Source: Catenulispora acidiphila DSM 44928
Lineage (GTDB): Bacteria; Actinomycetota; Actinomycetes; Streptomycetales; Catenulisporaceae
DNA: 64,000 nucleotides
Direction of reading: 5' to 3'
NCBI RefSeq assembly: GCF_000024025.1
Contig: NC_013131.1
Span: forward strand, 9,280,229-9,344,228
Shown here: positions 20,244 to 30,187 of the stretch, in pieces
Layout: each line of letters starts with the position of its first letter
How positions within the stretch are numbered: position 1 is the stretch's first letter
Notes under the pieces: generated by a model
Seen by the model: only the letters and a program-made list of their open reading frames with translations
Database searches by the model: none
What the model was told of the DNA's origin: nothing
Made by a program: the position numbers and the translations under genes

Positions 20244-21881
20244 GTGCGTAGACCAAGGATCGAAGACCTCCGTCCGTCCCGGCTGCCGGCGACCGTCCTC
20301 GCGGCGGTCGTCGGCACGGGTTCGGCGTTGCTGCTGATACTGCGTTTGTTCGTCCCGCGGCCGGTCGGGGTCGCCGACAACTACGACGGCGTCCGGCTGA
20401 TGTGCCACCTCGGCGTGGACGTGCGGCTGCCGAAGAACACCCCCCGGCTGCGCGACTACGTGTACTACCGCTACGACCACCTCGCGCACTTCAGCTGCCA
20501 GCGGCACGCGCTCGGCTCGATCCGGCTGCCGGACGTGCCGTACCAGAGCAGCCAGGTGCTGGTGCTGTACTCGGGGCGGCTGCTCACGCGGGTGCTCGGG
20601 CTGCCGGGCTACCTGGACCTGCGCGCCGTCGGCATCGTGTGCTGCGTGCTGATCGGCGGGGCGGTCGGGCTGCTGTACCGGGTCGCGGCGCTGCGGCACC
20701 GGTACCGGCTGCTGCTGTGCGCCGCGGTGGTGGGGGTCGTCGCGGACACGGTGTTCATCGACTACGCGGTCTCGCCGTTCAGCGAGATCGCGTCGATCAT
20801 CGGGCTGCTGTACGTCGCGGCCGGCGTGCTGATGCTGGCCGGGCCGAGCCGTCGGCGGCGGTTGGCGGGCATCGCGGTGACGGGGGTGTCAGGGCTCTTC
20901 CTGCTCACCGCCAAGACGCAGAACGTGCCGGCGATGCTGCCTCTGGCGCTGGTACTGCTGGCGCCGGCGGTCCCGGTGCCGCTTGCTCGGCTGCGCACGC
21001 TGGACCGGCGGCTGAGGCAGCGGCTGACCGGGCTGGTGGCCGTCGTGGTGATGGCGGCCGGCGCGTTCGCGGTGTCGGGCAACGAGGACAAGCGGACGGC
21101 GCGGCTGACCGAGGCGAACTTCGTGACCGTGACGCTGCTGCCGACCTCGGCGCATCCGCAGCGGGACCTCGCGGAGTTCGGGGCGCCGTCCTGGGTCGCG
21201 GACTACGCCGGGGCGCCGCCGTGGTGCGCGCCGCCTGCCCTGCAGGACTCCGCCGCCTACCAGAAGTTCACGCAGGGCTTGTCCCATCAGCGGATCCTCG
21301 GGTTCTTCGCGGACCATCCGACGCGGCTGCTGCCGGTGCTGAACCGTGTCGCAGCGTACTTCTACAAGCCGCGCCCGACCTCCACGCTCTGCGGTCCCGG
21401 GCCGCACGGCACGCACGGCCCGCAGGTCATGGTCCTGCCGCAGCTGGCGAACTACACGCACATGGGGCACACGCCGCGCGGTCTGCTGGACCGGCGCTGG
21501 GCGCCGGTCACCGACGCGCTCGGGCTGCTGCGCGGCGCCGGGATGGGGACGCTGCTCCTGCTGTGGCTGCTTCCGGCGGCGGCTGTGGCGGCGACGCGGC
21601 GTCGGCGGGCGTTGCGGGGTGTGGGGGCGGTGCGGGGCGTGGGGGCGGTGCTCGGGCTGCTGCTGGCGGTGGCGGTGACGCAGTTCGGCGCGTCCGCGTT
21701 CGCCGACGGGATCGACACCGCGAAGCATCTCGATCTCGCGGTGCTCGCCACGGCGCTGGCGTGGGTGTTCGCCGCGGTGGAGGTGCTGGCGGCGGTGACG
21801 AGGCGGGATCGGCGCGACGTGTCCGAGACGGCGGGGATTCCGCGTCCTGCTTCGGTACAGGCTTCAGAACCGGTGCGCTGA
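20244..21881 (+). CDS. Multi-pass membrane protein, WsfD-like glycan biosynthesis family
   Basis: This integral membrane protein of about 545 residues has 9-11 membrane segments. An early extracytoplasmic stretch, GVADNYDGVRLMCHLGVDV, resembles the DNGDGxRL-type motif of the WsfD-like hexose transferase family. A large extracytoplasmic loop (about 285-440) contains cysteines (PPWCAPP, STLCGPG). Such GT-C type proteins use lipid-linked sugars at the outer face of the membrane. The start is uncertain: GTG 20244 (AAGG two bases upstream) keeps a short Arg-rich lead, while a TTG at 20175 extends it without support. A tandem 20-bp duplication (GGCGTTCACCCGCATTGCGG) lies just upstream at 20161-20200. 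Confidence 0.68.
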   Translation: MRRPRIEDLRPSRLPATVLAAVVGTGSALLLILRLFVPRPVGVADNYDGVRLMCHLGVDVRLPKNTPRLRDYVYYRYDHLAHFSCQRHALGSIRLPDVPYQSSQVLVLYSGRLLTRVLGLPGYLDLRAVGIVCCVLIGGAVGLLYRVAALRHRYRLLLCAAVVGVVADTVFIDYAVSPFSEIASIIGLLYVAAGVLMLAGPSRRRRLAGIAVTGVSGLFLLTAKTQNVPAMLPLALVLLAPAVPVPLARLRTLDRRLRQRLTGLVAVVVMAAGAFAVSGNEDKRTARLTEANFVTVTLLPTSAHPQRDLAEFGAPSWVADYAGAPPWCAPPALQDSAAYQKFTQGLSHQRILGFFADHPTRLLPVLNRVAAYFYKPRPTSTLCGPGPHGTHGPQVMVLPQLANYTHMGHTPRGLLDRRWAPVTDALGLLRGAGMGTLLLLWLLPAAAVAATRRRRALRGVGAVRGVGAVLGLLLAVAVTQFGASAFADGIDTAKHLDLAVLATALAWVFAAVEVLAAVTRRDRRDVSETAGIPRPASVQASEPVR

Positions 21882-21902
21882 ACGCAGCGCGGATAGACGA
21901 AG

Positions 21903-21946
21903 ACGGCGATGCCGCGGGATCCGGAAGGACTCTGCGGCATCGCCGT
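21903..21946 (+). terminator. Terminator after the WsfD-like gene
   Basis: ACGGCGATGCCGC and its exact complement form a 13-bp stem with an 18-nt loop, ending in TTTCG. It lies 21 nt after the stop. Three copies of GAGGC(G/A)CCTG follow at 21968-22010, before the end of the converging flavoprotein gene. Confidence 0.8.
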
Positions 21947-22017
21947 TTCGCTGTGCTTCGCCTTGCTGGAGGCGCCTGTCGTTAGAGGCACCTGTCAGAG
22001 GCGCCTGGCGCGGGCGG

Positions 22018-23592
22018 TCAGACTCGCTGGTCGCTCTTGGCTTCCTCGACCCGGCGGCGCGGCACGATCGGGGCGTCGCGGCCGGTGCCGGAGGTTCCGG
22101 AGGCGCTGGAGCCGCCCGACGCGGGCTTCTGGTCCGCGGCCTCCTCGTGGTACTCCTCCTCGACGTTCACCGTCCACACGTCGTGCGTGGTGCCGGTGGC
22201 GATGTTCTCGGCGGTGAGCATCGCCGTCATCATCGAGTGGTCCTGGTTGTTGTAGCGGTGCATGCCGTTGCGGCCGACCGGGTGCACGTTCGGCGCCTCG
22301 CGGGCGAGCCACTCGCGGATGACCTCGACGTTGCCCCGGTAGTACTCGTCGTAGACCGGGTACGCCTTCGGCATCCGCACCACGTAGCCCTCCTCGACGG
22401 CGTCCGAGGACACCAGGCCGAGAGCTTCGAGTTCCTGCGCGCCCTGCTTGATCAGGACGTCGTCGGCGGCCTCCCACAGGTCGTCGCCCTCGGAGACGAA
22501 GTACTCCAGCCCGAGGCAGGTGCGCCCCTCCTTGACCAGGTACGGCGACCAGGAGCCGAAGTTCTGGATCCGGCCGACGCGGACGCCGGGGGTGTGGATG
22601 TAGATCCAGTTGTCGGGGAAGCCGGCGGACTCCGGCACGACCAGCGCGACGGTGAGGAAGTCGCGGTAGCGCAGGTCGTCGGCGGCGGCGAGGACCTCGG
22701 CCGGCGCCGGCGGGTCCATCGCGCGCACCAGCGCGGAGATCGGCATGGAGGAGATCACGTGGTCGGCCGGGACGGTGCGCTCGCCGTCGGCGTCCTTCAC
22801 GGTCACCGCGACGGCGCCGCCCTCGGCGCGGTGCACGGTCCTGACCCAGGTGTTCATCACGACCGAGCCGCCGCCGTCGGCGACCAGGTCCCGGCAGCGC
22901 TCCCACATCATGCCGGGACCGTACTTCGGGTACTGGAACTGCTCGATCAGGCTGGTGATCTGCTTCTGGTTGCGCTTGGGCGCCAGCGCGTTGGCGACCG
23001 CCTTGAACAGCGACAGGTTCTTGATGCGCTGGGCGGCCCAGTCGGCCTCGATCTCGTTGGCCGGCATACCCCACACCTTCTCGGTGTAGGTCTTGAAGAA
23101 GATCGAGTAGAGCCGGAAACCGAAGCGTGCGGCGACCCAGCCCTCGAACTTGGTCTGGTCCTTCGGCGGCTTGATCTGCGCCCAGACGTAGGACCCGACG
23201 CAGCGCACGGCCTCGACCACACCCAGCCCGGACAGCGCGTTGCCGGCCTTGAGCGGGTAGTCGAACAGCTTGCCGCGGTAGTGGATGCGGCTCATGCGCG
23301 GCCGCATCAGGAAGTCCTCGTCGGGGAGGATCTCGTGCCACAGCGCCTCCACCGGTCCGGCCTTGGTGAAGAAGCGGTGGCCGCCGATGTCGAAGCGCCA
23401 ACCCCCGCGCTCCACGGTCCGGCTGATCCCGCCGACCACGTCGTCGGCCTCGAACACGGCCGGCCGCACACCGGCCTTGACCAGCTGGTAGGCGGCGGTC
23501 AGCCCGGCCGGCCCGGCACCGATGACGACGACGGCGGGCGCGTCGGGCGCACCCTGTCCGGATTCTGGTGCTTGTGAGGAGATTGTTGACAC
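22018..23592 (-). CDS. FAD-dependent oxidoreductase, UDP-galactopyranose-mutase-like
   Basis: This 524-residue flavoprotein has the dinucleotide-binding VIGAGPAGLTAAYQL (about 22-36) and FEADDVVGGISRT, then GGWRFDIGGHRFFTK, the pattern of the protoporphyrinogen-oxidase/UGM-like amine oxidase group. Further blocks include TEKVWGMPANEIEADWAAQRI, FQYPKYGPGMMWERC and the C-terminal GRNGMHRYNNQDHSMMTAML, typical of actinobacterial UGM-like oxidoreductases next to glycan genes. The last 35 residues are a charged, Ser/Gly-rich tail. It starts at GTG 23592 with only a weak ribosome site. Sitting between three GT-C-like membrane proteins, it probably supplies or modifies a sugar donor; the true substrate is not known. 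Confidence 0.82.
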   Translation of the reverse strand: MSTISSQAPESGQGAPDAPAVVVIGAGPAGLTAAYQLVKAGVRPAVFEADDVVGGISRTVERGGWRFDIGGHRFFTKAGPVEALWHEILPDEDFLMRPRMSRIHYRGKLFDYPLKAGNALSGLGVVEAVRCVGSYVWAQIKPPKDQTKFEGWVAARFGFRLYSIFFKTYTEKVWGMPANEIEADWAAQRIKNLSLFKAVANALAPKRNQKQITSLIEQFQYPKYGPGMMWERCRDLVADGGGSVVMNTWVRTVHRAEGGAVAVTVKDADGERTVPADHVISSMPISALVRAMDPPAPAEVLAAADDLRYRDFLTVALVVPESAGFPDNWIYIHTPGVRVGRIQNFGSWSPYLVKEGRTCLGLEYFVSEGDDLWEAADDVLIKQGAQELEALGLVSSDAVEEGYVVRMPKAYPVYDEYYRGNVEVIREWLAREAPNVHPVGRNGMHRYNNQDHSMMTAMLTAENIATGTTHDVWTVNVEEEYHEEAADQKPASGGSSASGTSGTGRDAPIVPRRRVEEAKSDQRV

Positions 23593-23652
23593 GACGCCCC
23601 AACGATCCCCGAAGGCGTCGAGTAACGCGTATTACGCCATTAGGTGATGGAA

Positions 23653-25536
23653 TCAGGAGTTTGCCGGTTCGGGTACCACTCGCGACCCGTCCGGTGCGGT
23701 AGCGGCGGGGGCGGGGGCGGGGAGGCTGAGGGGGACGGCGGGGGTCGGCGGCGGCGCGGCGGTGGCGGTGGCGACCCACACCAAGGCGATCAGCCCCGCC
23801 GCCCCGAGCACCGCGACGCCGAGCACCGTGAGCGACCCGACAGCCGGATGCCAGGACCCGCCGAACGGATTCACCGGGGCGTTGGGACCGGCCTGGACGC
23901 GCGTCATCTCCACGGCGAGCACCCAGAGCTGGCAGAACGCGGCGCCGAGCGCGAACAGGCGCGGGATGCGGCGTTGCAGCACCGACGGCAGCTCTGCGGC
24001 GTTCCCAGAGGCCAGCAGCACGGCGGTCCCGGCCAGACCGGGCAGGAAGTAGCGGCCGTACTGGGACCAGCCGAGCGTGCCGAGGAACTTGATCTCCAGC
24101 AGCACGGTGATGCCGAGCGACGCCGCCGCGACCGCGAGCGCCACGACCACCACGCGCCGGCTCCGCAGCATGGCGAGCGGGATGAGCACTGCTGCTGATA
24201 ATGCCGCCCACAGCATGGGAACCCACGAAGCCTGCACGTCCAGCGCGAACGCCTCGCTGAACCAACCGCCGACCCGGTTCACGGCGATCAGCCGCAGCAG
24301 GGTGCTGACGCGATGGTCGGCGAGGTGGACGGCGATGAGGGTGTGAGTGACCTTGTCGTTGCCGGAGACGACGTTCCACGCCATCCCGAGCGCCCCGACC
24401 ACAGCCCACGCAGCAGCCACGAGGCGGGCAGCACGCCACCGCAGCAACTCCTGAAGCCGACCGCGTTCCGCCACCGCCAACGAACCGCCGACCGCGAGCG
24501 CGAACCAGAACGGGCCCTCGGCACGGACGGTCAGGACGACGGCGCCGGAAATCGCGGCGAGGAGGAGAAGCGCGGGTTGGGAGAATGTGTGCTCAGAGAT
24601 TGCTGGAGAGTCAGGATCGACCTCCATCGCCCGCCGCATTCGCGCCGCGCCCGCATCGAAATACGCCTCCCAAGCGTCTCGCAGCCGCGCATCGCTCGCC
24701 ACAGAGTCAGCCTCAGCCGCCGCAGAAGCTCGCCGCATCAGCCGCACCCGCGCCGCCTCGGCCTCCGCCGCAGCCCCTCGCCTCAGACGCGACCGCCGCA
24801 ACACGCCGCCGACCACCGAGCGTGCCGCAGAGCCCGCATTCGCCGACACCGCTGATGTCGCCCGCGCCAGGTCCACCAAGCACACCCACAGCAGCAGCGC
24901 CGCCGAGATCTCGATGCCGTTGGGGTTCACCGTCGCGTTGAGGGCGATGGTGGTCGGGGTCAGCACCGTGAGGAGTGCGGCTAGGAGCAGGGGGCGGCGG
25001 GTGCGGATCGCGATGGTGGCGGCGGTGGCTGCGAAGGCTGAGGCGAGGAGGGCTGCCAGGATGCGGCTCAGCACGATGCCGGTCGTGGTTGGCCAGAAGC
25101 GGAGTGGGGCGCCTACTGCGAGGTAGTACAGGGGGTTGTAGCGGCCTACCCAGGAGACCACGCGGGTTTTGGCGTGGGTGGCGGGGGCGGGTTCTTGGCA
25201 GGTGGCGCTGCGTGCGACCCAGCTTTGGTCCTGGTGGAGGTTTGGGAAGTAGACGCAGAGGGCGTTGGGGGGGAGCAGGCTCTTGGGGACCTCGAAGGCT
25301 GCTCCTGGGCGGTGGACCAGGGGGTCTTCGCCTTGGGGGGCTAGGAGGTGGCCGGTTACGGCTCCGTAGGCGCGCTCGATGTGCTGGCGTTCGTCGGTGG
25401 TGCCGTCGGGGGGCATGGCGAGGGACCAGGCGGCGGCCAGGAGGGCGAAGGCTGCGAAGGCTGTGCGCCAGGTTCTGTGCAGGGGGGATCGGTGCAGGGG
25501 GGATCGGTGCTGCCGCGCGGGCACGGTCGGGGACAT
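23653..25536 (-). CDS. DUF2142-like multi-pass membrane protein
   Basis: This 627-residue protein has about 11-13 membrane segments. The N-terminal MPPDGTTDERQHIERAYG and the later RYNPLYYLAVGAPLRFWP match the DUF2142 pattern (P-x-DE...H near the first loop, then NPLYY), a family linked to cell-surface polysaccharides. An Ala/Arg-rich insertion of about 95 residues (roughly 235-330, after VCLVDLAR) interrupts the membrane core. ATG 25536 follows AGGAGG. Residues 11-20 repeat as HRSPL HRSPL, from a duplicated 15-bp unit. It is divergent from the YfhO-like gene at 25753. Function by analogy only: lipid-linked sugar handling. Confidence 0.75.
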   Translation of the reverse strand: MSPTVPARQHRSPLHRSPLHRTWRTAFAAFALLAAAWSLAMPPDGTTDERQHIERAYGAVTGHLLAPQGEDPLVHRPGAAFEVPKSLLPPNALCVYFPNLHQDQSWVARSATCQEPAPATHAKTRVVSWVGRYNPLYYLAVGAPLRFWPTTTGIVLSRILAALLASAFAATAATIAIRTRRPLLLAALLTVLTPTTIALNATVNPNGIEISAALLLWVCLVDLARATSAVSANAGSAARSVVGGVLRRSRLRRGAAAEAEAARVRLMRRASAAAEADSVASDARLRDAWEAYFDAGAARMRRAMEVDPDSPAISEHTFSQPALLLLAAISGAVVLTVRAEGPFWFALAVGGSLAVAERGRLQELLRWRAARLVAAAWAVVGALGMAWNVVSGNDKVTHTLIAVHLADHRVSTLLRLIAVNRVGGWFSEAFALDVQASWVPMLWAALSAAVLIPLAMLRSRRVVVVALAVAAASLGITVLLEIKFLGTLGWSQYGRYFLPGLAGTAVLLASGNAAELPSVLQRRIPRLFALGAAFCQLWVLAVEMTRVQAGPNAPVNPFGGSWHPAVGSLTVLGVAVLGAAGLIALVWVATATAAPPPTPAVPLSLPAPAPAATAPDGSRVVPEPANS

Positions 25537-25752
25537 GGGTCAGCCTCCTGTGGTGGCGCGGGGTGTTCTGCGGACGCTAGACCACGGGGCGGGGCGGGGG
25601 GTGCGGGGACACACGTGCGTCACCGGAAGCGGTGAACATCGAAGCCGTTCGGCGGAGCAGCCGGTGCCGGGGGCGGGAGTGGCTCGTTGTGCATCATCGG
25701 CGCGCGCCCCGTCCGCAGCGTGCGTCAAGCGCCACGCCCGAGGAGTCCTGCG

Positions 25753-28266
25753 TTGAGTGTCACGCCCCCGGCCCTGCGGCCGCCGGCCCCCCGTCGTCCG
25801 AGCCGTCCGAGCCGCCCCAGCCGTCCGGCCGCCGACGCCCCGGCCGGTCCCGGCGTCCCCCGGGCGCGGCGCTGGCTGGGGCGGGTGCCGGGAGCCCCGG
25901 CGGGGCGCCCTGCGCTGCGCCCGCTGCGCTCGCTCCGTCCGCTCCACCCGCGCACCGATGCCGGGACCGCCGCGCTGGTCGCGGTGGTCGTCGCGGTGCT
26001 GGCGCAGATCCCGCTGCTGACCAACCGGTTCTTCTACCTGTGGGACGACAGCGCCGCGGAGTTCCTGCCGGTCTGGAACCGCATCGGCACCGATCTGCTG
26101 CACGGGCACTGGAACCCGCTGGTGCCGGGCATGTGGAACGGCGGCAACTTCGCCGCCGAGGCGCTGTTCGGGATCTGGAACCCGGTCGAGCTGCTGGACG
26201 CGCTGTTCACCGCGCTGTCCGGTGACCTGCTGATCGCCGCGATCGTGATCAAGACCCAGTTCCTGGTGCTGCTGACGCTGGGCATCTACGCGGTCTGCCG
26301 CGAGTACCGCGCGGGCCGGGCCGCCGCGGCGGTCGTCGCGGTCGCGCTGCCGTTCTCCGGCTTCACGCTCTACTTCGACGCCGCCTCCTGGATCGCCGGC
26401 CTCATGGGCTTCGCCTGGACCGCGCACTTCTGGTGGTCCGCGCGCCGCTATATGCGCGGCCGCCTGAACCCGGTGGTGCCGATCATCTTCGGGTTGATGA
26501 TCGTCACCACCGGCAACCCGTACGGCCTGCTCGGCATGGTGGTCGTGGCGAGCGCGCTGGCGGCGGAGTCGCTGGCGGCCCGCGACCGCCGCGCGATCTG
26601 GCGGCTGGCCGGGGTCAGCGCGGTGGCGGCTTCGGCGGCCGCGCTGGTGTTCCTGCCGCTGGTGCTCAGCGCAGCGGTGACCACCCGCTCGCCGGGCTCG
26701 GGCATCATGAACACCGGCTTCCTGGTCCCCGGCGTCGGCGATCTGCTGAACCTGTCCGCGCCGGCCTACCTGCCGCACTCGGTGTCCTGGCACATGGCGT
26801 TCTGGTCCGTGCCGGCGACGTATCTGGCGTGGTTCATCGCCCCGCTCGCGCCGTGGCTGGACTGGCGGCGGGTGACCCACCGGCCGCGCACGCTGATCGG
26901 CGTCGGGCTGCTCGCGGTGGTCTATCTGGCGATGGCGGTCGGCCCGTCGCAGATCTGGCTCTTCCGCTGGCCGCTGCGCGTCATCGAGTACGCCTACCTG
27001 GGACTGTGCATCGTGCTGGCGCTGGCGCTCACCGAGGCGCCGCGCACCGACCTGCCCCGGCGCCGTGCGGCGGTGACCGCGGCGATCATCGTGGTCGGCG
27101 GCTACCTGTCGTGGTCGGCGCAGCCTGGCCGGTTCCACACCGTCATCGCCGCGACCGCCCTCGTCGGCGTCCTGTCCTGGCTGATGGTCCGCCGGGTGCG
27201 AGCCGGACGGCCGCTGTCCCGGCTGCTGATCGGCGGGACGGTCGCCGTGCTGGGCTTCCAGGCGCTGGCGTTCCCGGCCAACCAGAACGTCACCAACTGG
27301 CATCCGCAGCACGACGTGGCTTCGATGAAGCAGCACTTCGACAAGCTCTACCAAGGCAACACTCTGATGGTCGGCGACCCGCTGACCGAGGCCGACCGGC
27401 TCGGGCGGCGGCAGGTGTGGCACGACCTGCCCGGCGGCAACCTGCTGCAGGTCGCGGGGGTGACGAGCCTGAACAACTACACCGGCGTCTCCTACCGCGC
27501 CTACATGCGGCACCTGTGCATGTCGTACTACGGCGGCACATGCCAGTCGCTCTTCGCCAGGCTGTGGCACAAGGACACCGACTCCGCCGCCGACCTGGCC
27601 GATCTGCTGCGGCTGCAGACCGTGGTGGTGCAGACCCGGCAGTCGGTGCTGAAGGCCCTGAATCCGCCGCCGCCGGCCGCCGGGAAGACGCCCACGAAGC
27701 CGCTGGTGCTCCCGGCCGGCTGGACCGTGCGGGAGCTCGACGCCCACACGCTGGTGCTGAACCGTCGCAACGCCCTGCCGTGGCCGAACGGACGGGTCTC
27801 CTACACGGCGCCGGGCGTCCACGTCACGGCGGACGACATCGCCTCGGACGGCGTCGGCGAGACCCTGCGCTACACGGGATCGGGCGAGGTCCGGATCGCG
27901 GCGCTGCTGTGGCCGGGGTGGCACGCGACCGTCGACGGGCACGCGGCGAAGCTGAAGGGGACGGACGTCGGGATCATTAAGGTCCTGCTGCCGCCCGCGC
28001 GCAGCGGCGGCAGCACGCTGAAGCTGAGCTTCCAGCCGCCGGGCTACCGGATCGGGGAGGCGATGGCGCTGCTCGGGCTGGGTCTCGCCGGGCTGATCAT
28101 CGCGCTCTGGTATCGCAGCCGGCGGCGGCTGCGGGCGGAGGTGGCGGGGACGGCCGCAATGGCGGTGCCAGTTCCGGCGCCGGCTTCGGCTTCGGTTCCG
28201 GCTCCGGTTCCCGCTAGCGAGGCAGCCGCTGACACTTCGGACAGAAGTAGCTCGACCGATTCATGA
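25753..28266 (+). CDS. YfhO-like membrane protein (GT-C type)
   Basis: This 837-residue protein has a Pro/Arg-rich cytoplasmic N-terminus (about 75 residues), about 12 membrane segments and a C-terminal extracytoplasmic region. The region closes with [19 protein letters not shown] and a final membrane helix, the signature of YfhO proteins. YfhO members transfer sugars from lipid carriers to teichoic acids or lipids in Firmicutes; the role here is inferred. The TTG at 25753 has AGGAG at 7 nt and is clearly the start; a longer frame from 25687 lacks one. The tail is low complexity ([18 protein letters not shown]) and its last 53 nt overlap the end of mutM on the other strand. Confidence 0.8.
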   Translation: MSVTPPALRPPAPRRPSRPSRPSRPAADAPAGPGVPRARRWLGRVPGAPAGRPALRPLRSLRPLHPRTDAGTAALVAVVVAVLAQIPLLTNRFFYLWDDSAAEFLPVWNRIGTDLLHGHWNPLVPGMWNGGNFAAEALFGIWNPVELLDALFTALSGDLLIAAIVIKTQFLVLLTLGIYAVCREYRAGRAAAAVVAVALPFSGFTLYFDAASWIAGLMGFAWTAHFWWSARRYMRGRLNPVVPIIFGLMIVTTGNPYGLLGMVVVASALAAESLAARDRRAIWRLAGVSAVAASAAALVFLPLVLSAAVTTRSPGSGIMNTGFLVPGVGDLLNLSAPAYLPHSVSWHMAFWSVPATYLAWFIAPLAPWLDWRRVTHRPRTLIGVGLLAVVYLAMAVGPSQIWLFRWPLRVIEYAYLGLCIVLALALTEAPRTDLPRRRAAVTAAIIVVGGYLSWSAQPGRFHTVIAATALVGVLSWLMVRRVRAGRPLSRLLIGGTVAVLGFQALAFPANQNVTNWHPQHDVASMKQHFDKLYQGNTLMVGDPLTEADRLGRRQVWHDLPGGNLLQVAGVTSLNNYTGVSYRAYMRHLCMSYYGGTCQSLFARLWHKDTDSAADLADLLRLQTVVVQTRQSVLKALNPPPPAAGKTPTKPLVLPAGWTVRELDAHTLVLNRRNALPWPNGRVSYTAPGVHVTADDIASDGVGETLRYTGSGEVRIAALLWPGWHATVDGHAAKLKGTDVGIIKVLLPPARSGGSTLKLSFQPPGYRIGEAMALLGLGLAGLIIALWYRSRRRLRAEVAGTAAMAVPVPAPASASVPAPVPASEAAADTSDRSSSTDS

Positions 28267-29086
28267 ACGACTCGCGCTTGATCGGCGTCCCGCAGCGTTC
28301 GCAGGGCTCTCCTTCGCGGCCGTAGGCGTGCAGCGACCGGGCGAAGTAGCCGCTCTCGCCGTTGACGTTCACATACAGGCTGTCGAAGGACGTCCCGCCG
28401 ACGGCGAGAGCGGCGGTCATCACCTCGCGCGCCGCCTCGAGCACCCGGTCGGTGTCGGGGCGGCGCATCTTCGAGGTCGGGCGGTCGTAGTGCAGGCGCG
28501 CGATCCACAGCGCCTCGTCGGCGTAGATGTTGCCGATACCGCTGACCCGGGTCTGGTCCAGCAGCGCGCGCTTCAGGCCGGTGTTGCGGCGGCGCAGCTC
28601 GCTGTGGAAGAAGTCGACGTCGAACTCGGGGTCCAGGACATCGCGCGCGATGTGGACGACGGAAGCCGGGACGACCACGCCCTGCCGGTCGTGCTCCAGC
28701 TTCTCCAGCGCCATGCCGCCGAAGGTGCGCTGGTCGACGAAGCGCAGCTCGGGACCATCGTCGGCGAAGGTGAAGCGGATGCGCAGGTGCTTCTCATCCG
28801 GAGTACCGGAGGGCTGGAGCAGCAGCTGGCCGCTCATCCCGAGATGCCCGGTCACCGCCTCGCCGACACTGGTCTCGCCCTCACCGAGCGGCAGCCACAG
28901 GAACTTGCCCCGGCGCTCCGCGCTGAGCAGCGTGAGCCCGGCGGCACGCGCGGCGAAGTCCTCGGGTCCATCGGGATGGCGGCGGATCGCCCGCGGATGC
29001 AGCACCTCGGCGGCGGCGACGGTGCGCCCGACAGCCCAGCGTTCCAGACCGCGGCGGACGACTTCTACTTCAGGCAGTTCGGGCAC
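28214..29086 (-). CDS. mutM: Formamidopyrimidine-DNA glycosylase MutM (Fpg)
   Basis: This base-excision repair enzyme removes 8-oxoguanine and ring-opened purines. The 290 residues start at GTG 29086 so that the catalytic proline is residue 2 ([14 protein letters not shown]), which fixes the start; a longer frame to 29152 would destroy the active site. Other family marks are Lys58-like [28 protein letters not shown] and the C-terminal zinc finger C-x2-C...C-x2-C (CERCG, CPKCQ). It is the last gene of the DUF177-rpmF-rnc-mutM block, 69 nt after rnc. Its 3' end overlaps the convergent YfhO-like gene by 53 nt. Confidence 0.96.
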   Translation of the reverse strand: MPELPEVEVVRRGLERWAVGRTVAAAEVLHPRAIRRHPDGPEDFAARAAGLTLLSAERRGKFLWLPLGEGETSVGEAVTGHLGMSGQLLLQPSGTPDEKHLRIRFTFADDGPELRFVDQRTFGGMALEKLEHDRQGVVVPASVVHIARDVLDPEFDVDFFHSELRRRNTGLKRALLDQTRVSGIGNIYADEALWIARLHYDRPTSKMRRPDTDRVLEAAREVMTAALAVGGTSFDSLYVNVNGESGYFARSLHAYGREGEPCERCGTPIKRESFMNRSSYFCPKCQRLPR

Positions 29087-29155
29087 GGGCTGAGCGTACC
29101 GAAGCGCACTGTCAGGAACCGCCGAACACCAGCACCCAGCAGCGGGCCGCACCCC

Positions 29156-29986
29156 TCAGGAAGCGTCCGCCGCCGGATCCGGCTCGATGTCGTAAGGCCC
29201 GTGGGTCAGCTTGCGGTCGCCCGCGGGACCCGGGAGCACGCCTTTGGCGGCCAGCGCCTCGGCGTGCGTCTCGCGGATGGTGCGCCAGGCTTCCTCGGCG
29301 GCTTGCTGCTCGGCTTCCTTCTTCGAGCGGCCGGAGCCGTGGCCGTAGACGGTGCCGCCGACGCAGGCGTCGGCCTCGAAGAACTTGTCGTGGTCCGGGC
29401 CGGTCTCGGTGACGCGGTAGTCCGGGACGCCGATGCCGGCGACGGCGGTCAGCTCCTGCAGGGAGGTCTTCCAGTCCAGGCCGGCGCCGAGGGTCGCCGA
29501 GGTGGCGATCAGCGGGCCGAACAGGCGGCGGACCAGGTCGAAGGCGACCTCGATGCCGTGGTCCAGGTAGACCGAGCCGATCAGGGCCTCGAGGGTGTCG
29601 GCGAGGATGGAGGCCTTGTCGCGGCCTCCGGTGGTCTCCTCGCCGCGCCCGAGCTTCACGTAGTCGCCCAGGCGGAGTCCGCGGGCGACCTCGGCCAGGG
29701 CCTTGGAGTTCACCACGGCCGAACGCAGCTTGGCGAGCTGCCCCTCGGGCAGCTCGCTGTGCGTGGTGTAGAGCGTGTCGGTGACCACCAAGCCCAGCAC
29801 CGAGTCGCCGAGGAACTCCAGGCGCTCGTTGGTGGGCAGGCCGCCGTTCTCGTACGCGTACGAGCGGTGGGTCAGGGCCCGGTCGATGAGCCGGGCGTCA
29901 ACGGGCAGACCGAGACGGGCGATGAGGTCCTCCGGCGGGGCGGAGGCTCCTGTCCCGCCCTTGCCGGACCTGTTCGAAGACGCCAC
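29156..29986 (-). CDS. rnc: Ribonuclease III
   Basis: RNase III is a dimeric double-strand RNA endonuclease that processes rRNA and regulates mRNAs; in Streptomyces it also affects antibiotic production (absB). The 276 residues show [12 protein letters not shown] (active-site signature), [33 protein letters not shown], and a double-strand RNA binding domain (about 180-250) with DWKTSLQEL and [18 protein letters not shown]. The GTG at 29986 gives a short Ser/Gly-rich lead. It lies 23 nt after rpmF and is followed by mutM, an order conserved in actinobacteria. Confidence 0.96.
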   Translation of the reverse strand: MASSNRSGKGGTGASAPPEDLIARLGLPVDARLIDRALTHRSYAYENGGLPTNERLEFLGDSVLGLVVTDTLYTTHSELPEGQLAKLRSAVVNSKALAEVARGLRLGDYVKLGRGEETTGGRDKASILADTLEALIGSVYLDHGIEVAFDLVRRLFGPLIATSATLGAGLDWKTSLQELTAVAGIGVPDYRVTETGPDHDKFFEADACVGGTVYGHGSGRSKKEAEQQAAEEAWRTIRETHAEALAAKGVLPGPAGDRKLTHGPYDIEPDPAADAS

Positions 29987-30009
29987 AGCTATCGAGATCT
30001 CCGGTGGAC

Positions 30010-30183
30010 TCAGACCTCGACGACCTGGCGGCGGTCATAGGTGCCGCAGTTCGCGCACAGGTGGTGCGGGACCTTCGTCTGGCCGCAGTTCTCGCAGGCC
30101 ACCAGGGTCAGCGGCGCGGCCTTCCACTGGGCACGGCGGGAACGGGTACGGCTGCGGGACTTCTTGCGCTTCGGGACGGCCAC
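30010..30183 (-). CDS. rpmF: 50S ribosomal protein L32
   Basis: This 57-residue protein reads [20 protein letters not shown] at its start. It ends with a zinc-binding pair, ACENCGQ and [15 protein letters not shown], typical of the C+ form of L32. It is a component of the large ribosomal subunit. The GTG at 30183 has AGGAG at 8 nt, and that site lies in the last codons of the DUF177 gene, 4 nt upstream. It is too short for ordinary ORF lists, but the frame and motif are unmistakable. Confidence 0.97.
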   Translation of the reverse strand: MAVPKRKKSRSRTRSRRAQWKAAPLTLVACENCGQTKVPHHLCANCGTYDRRQVVEV

Positions 30184-30187
30184 GGGC

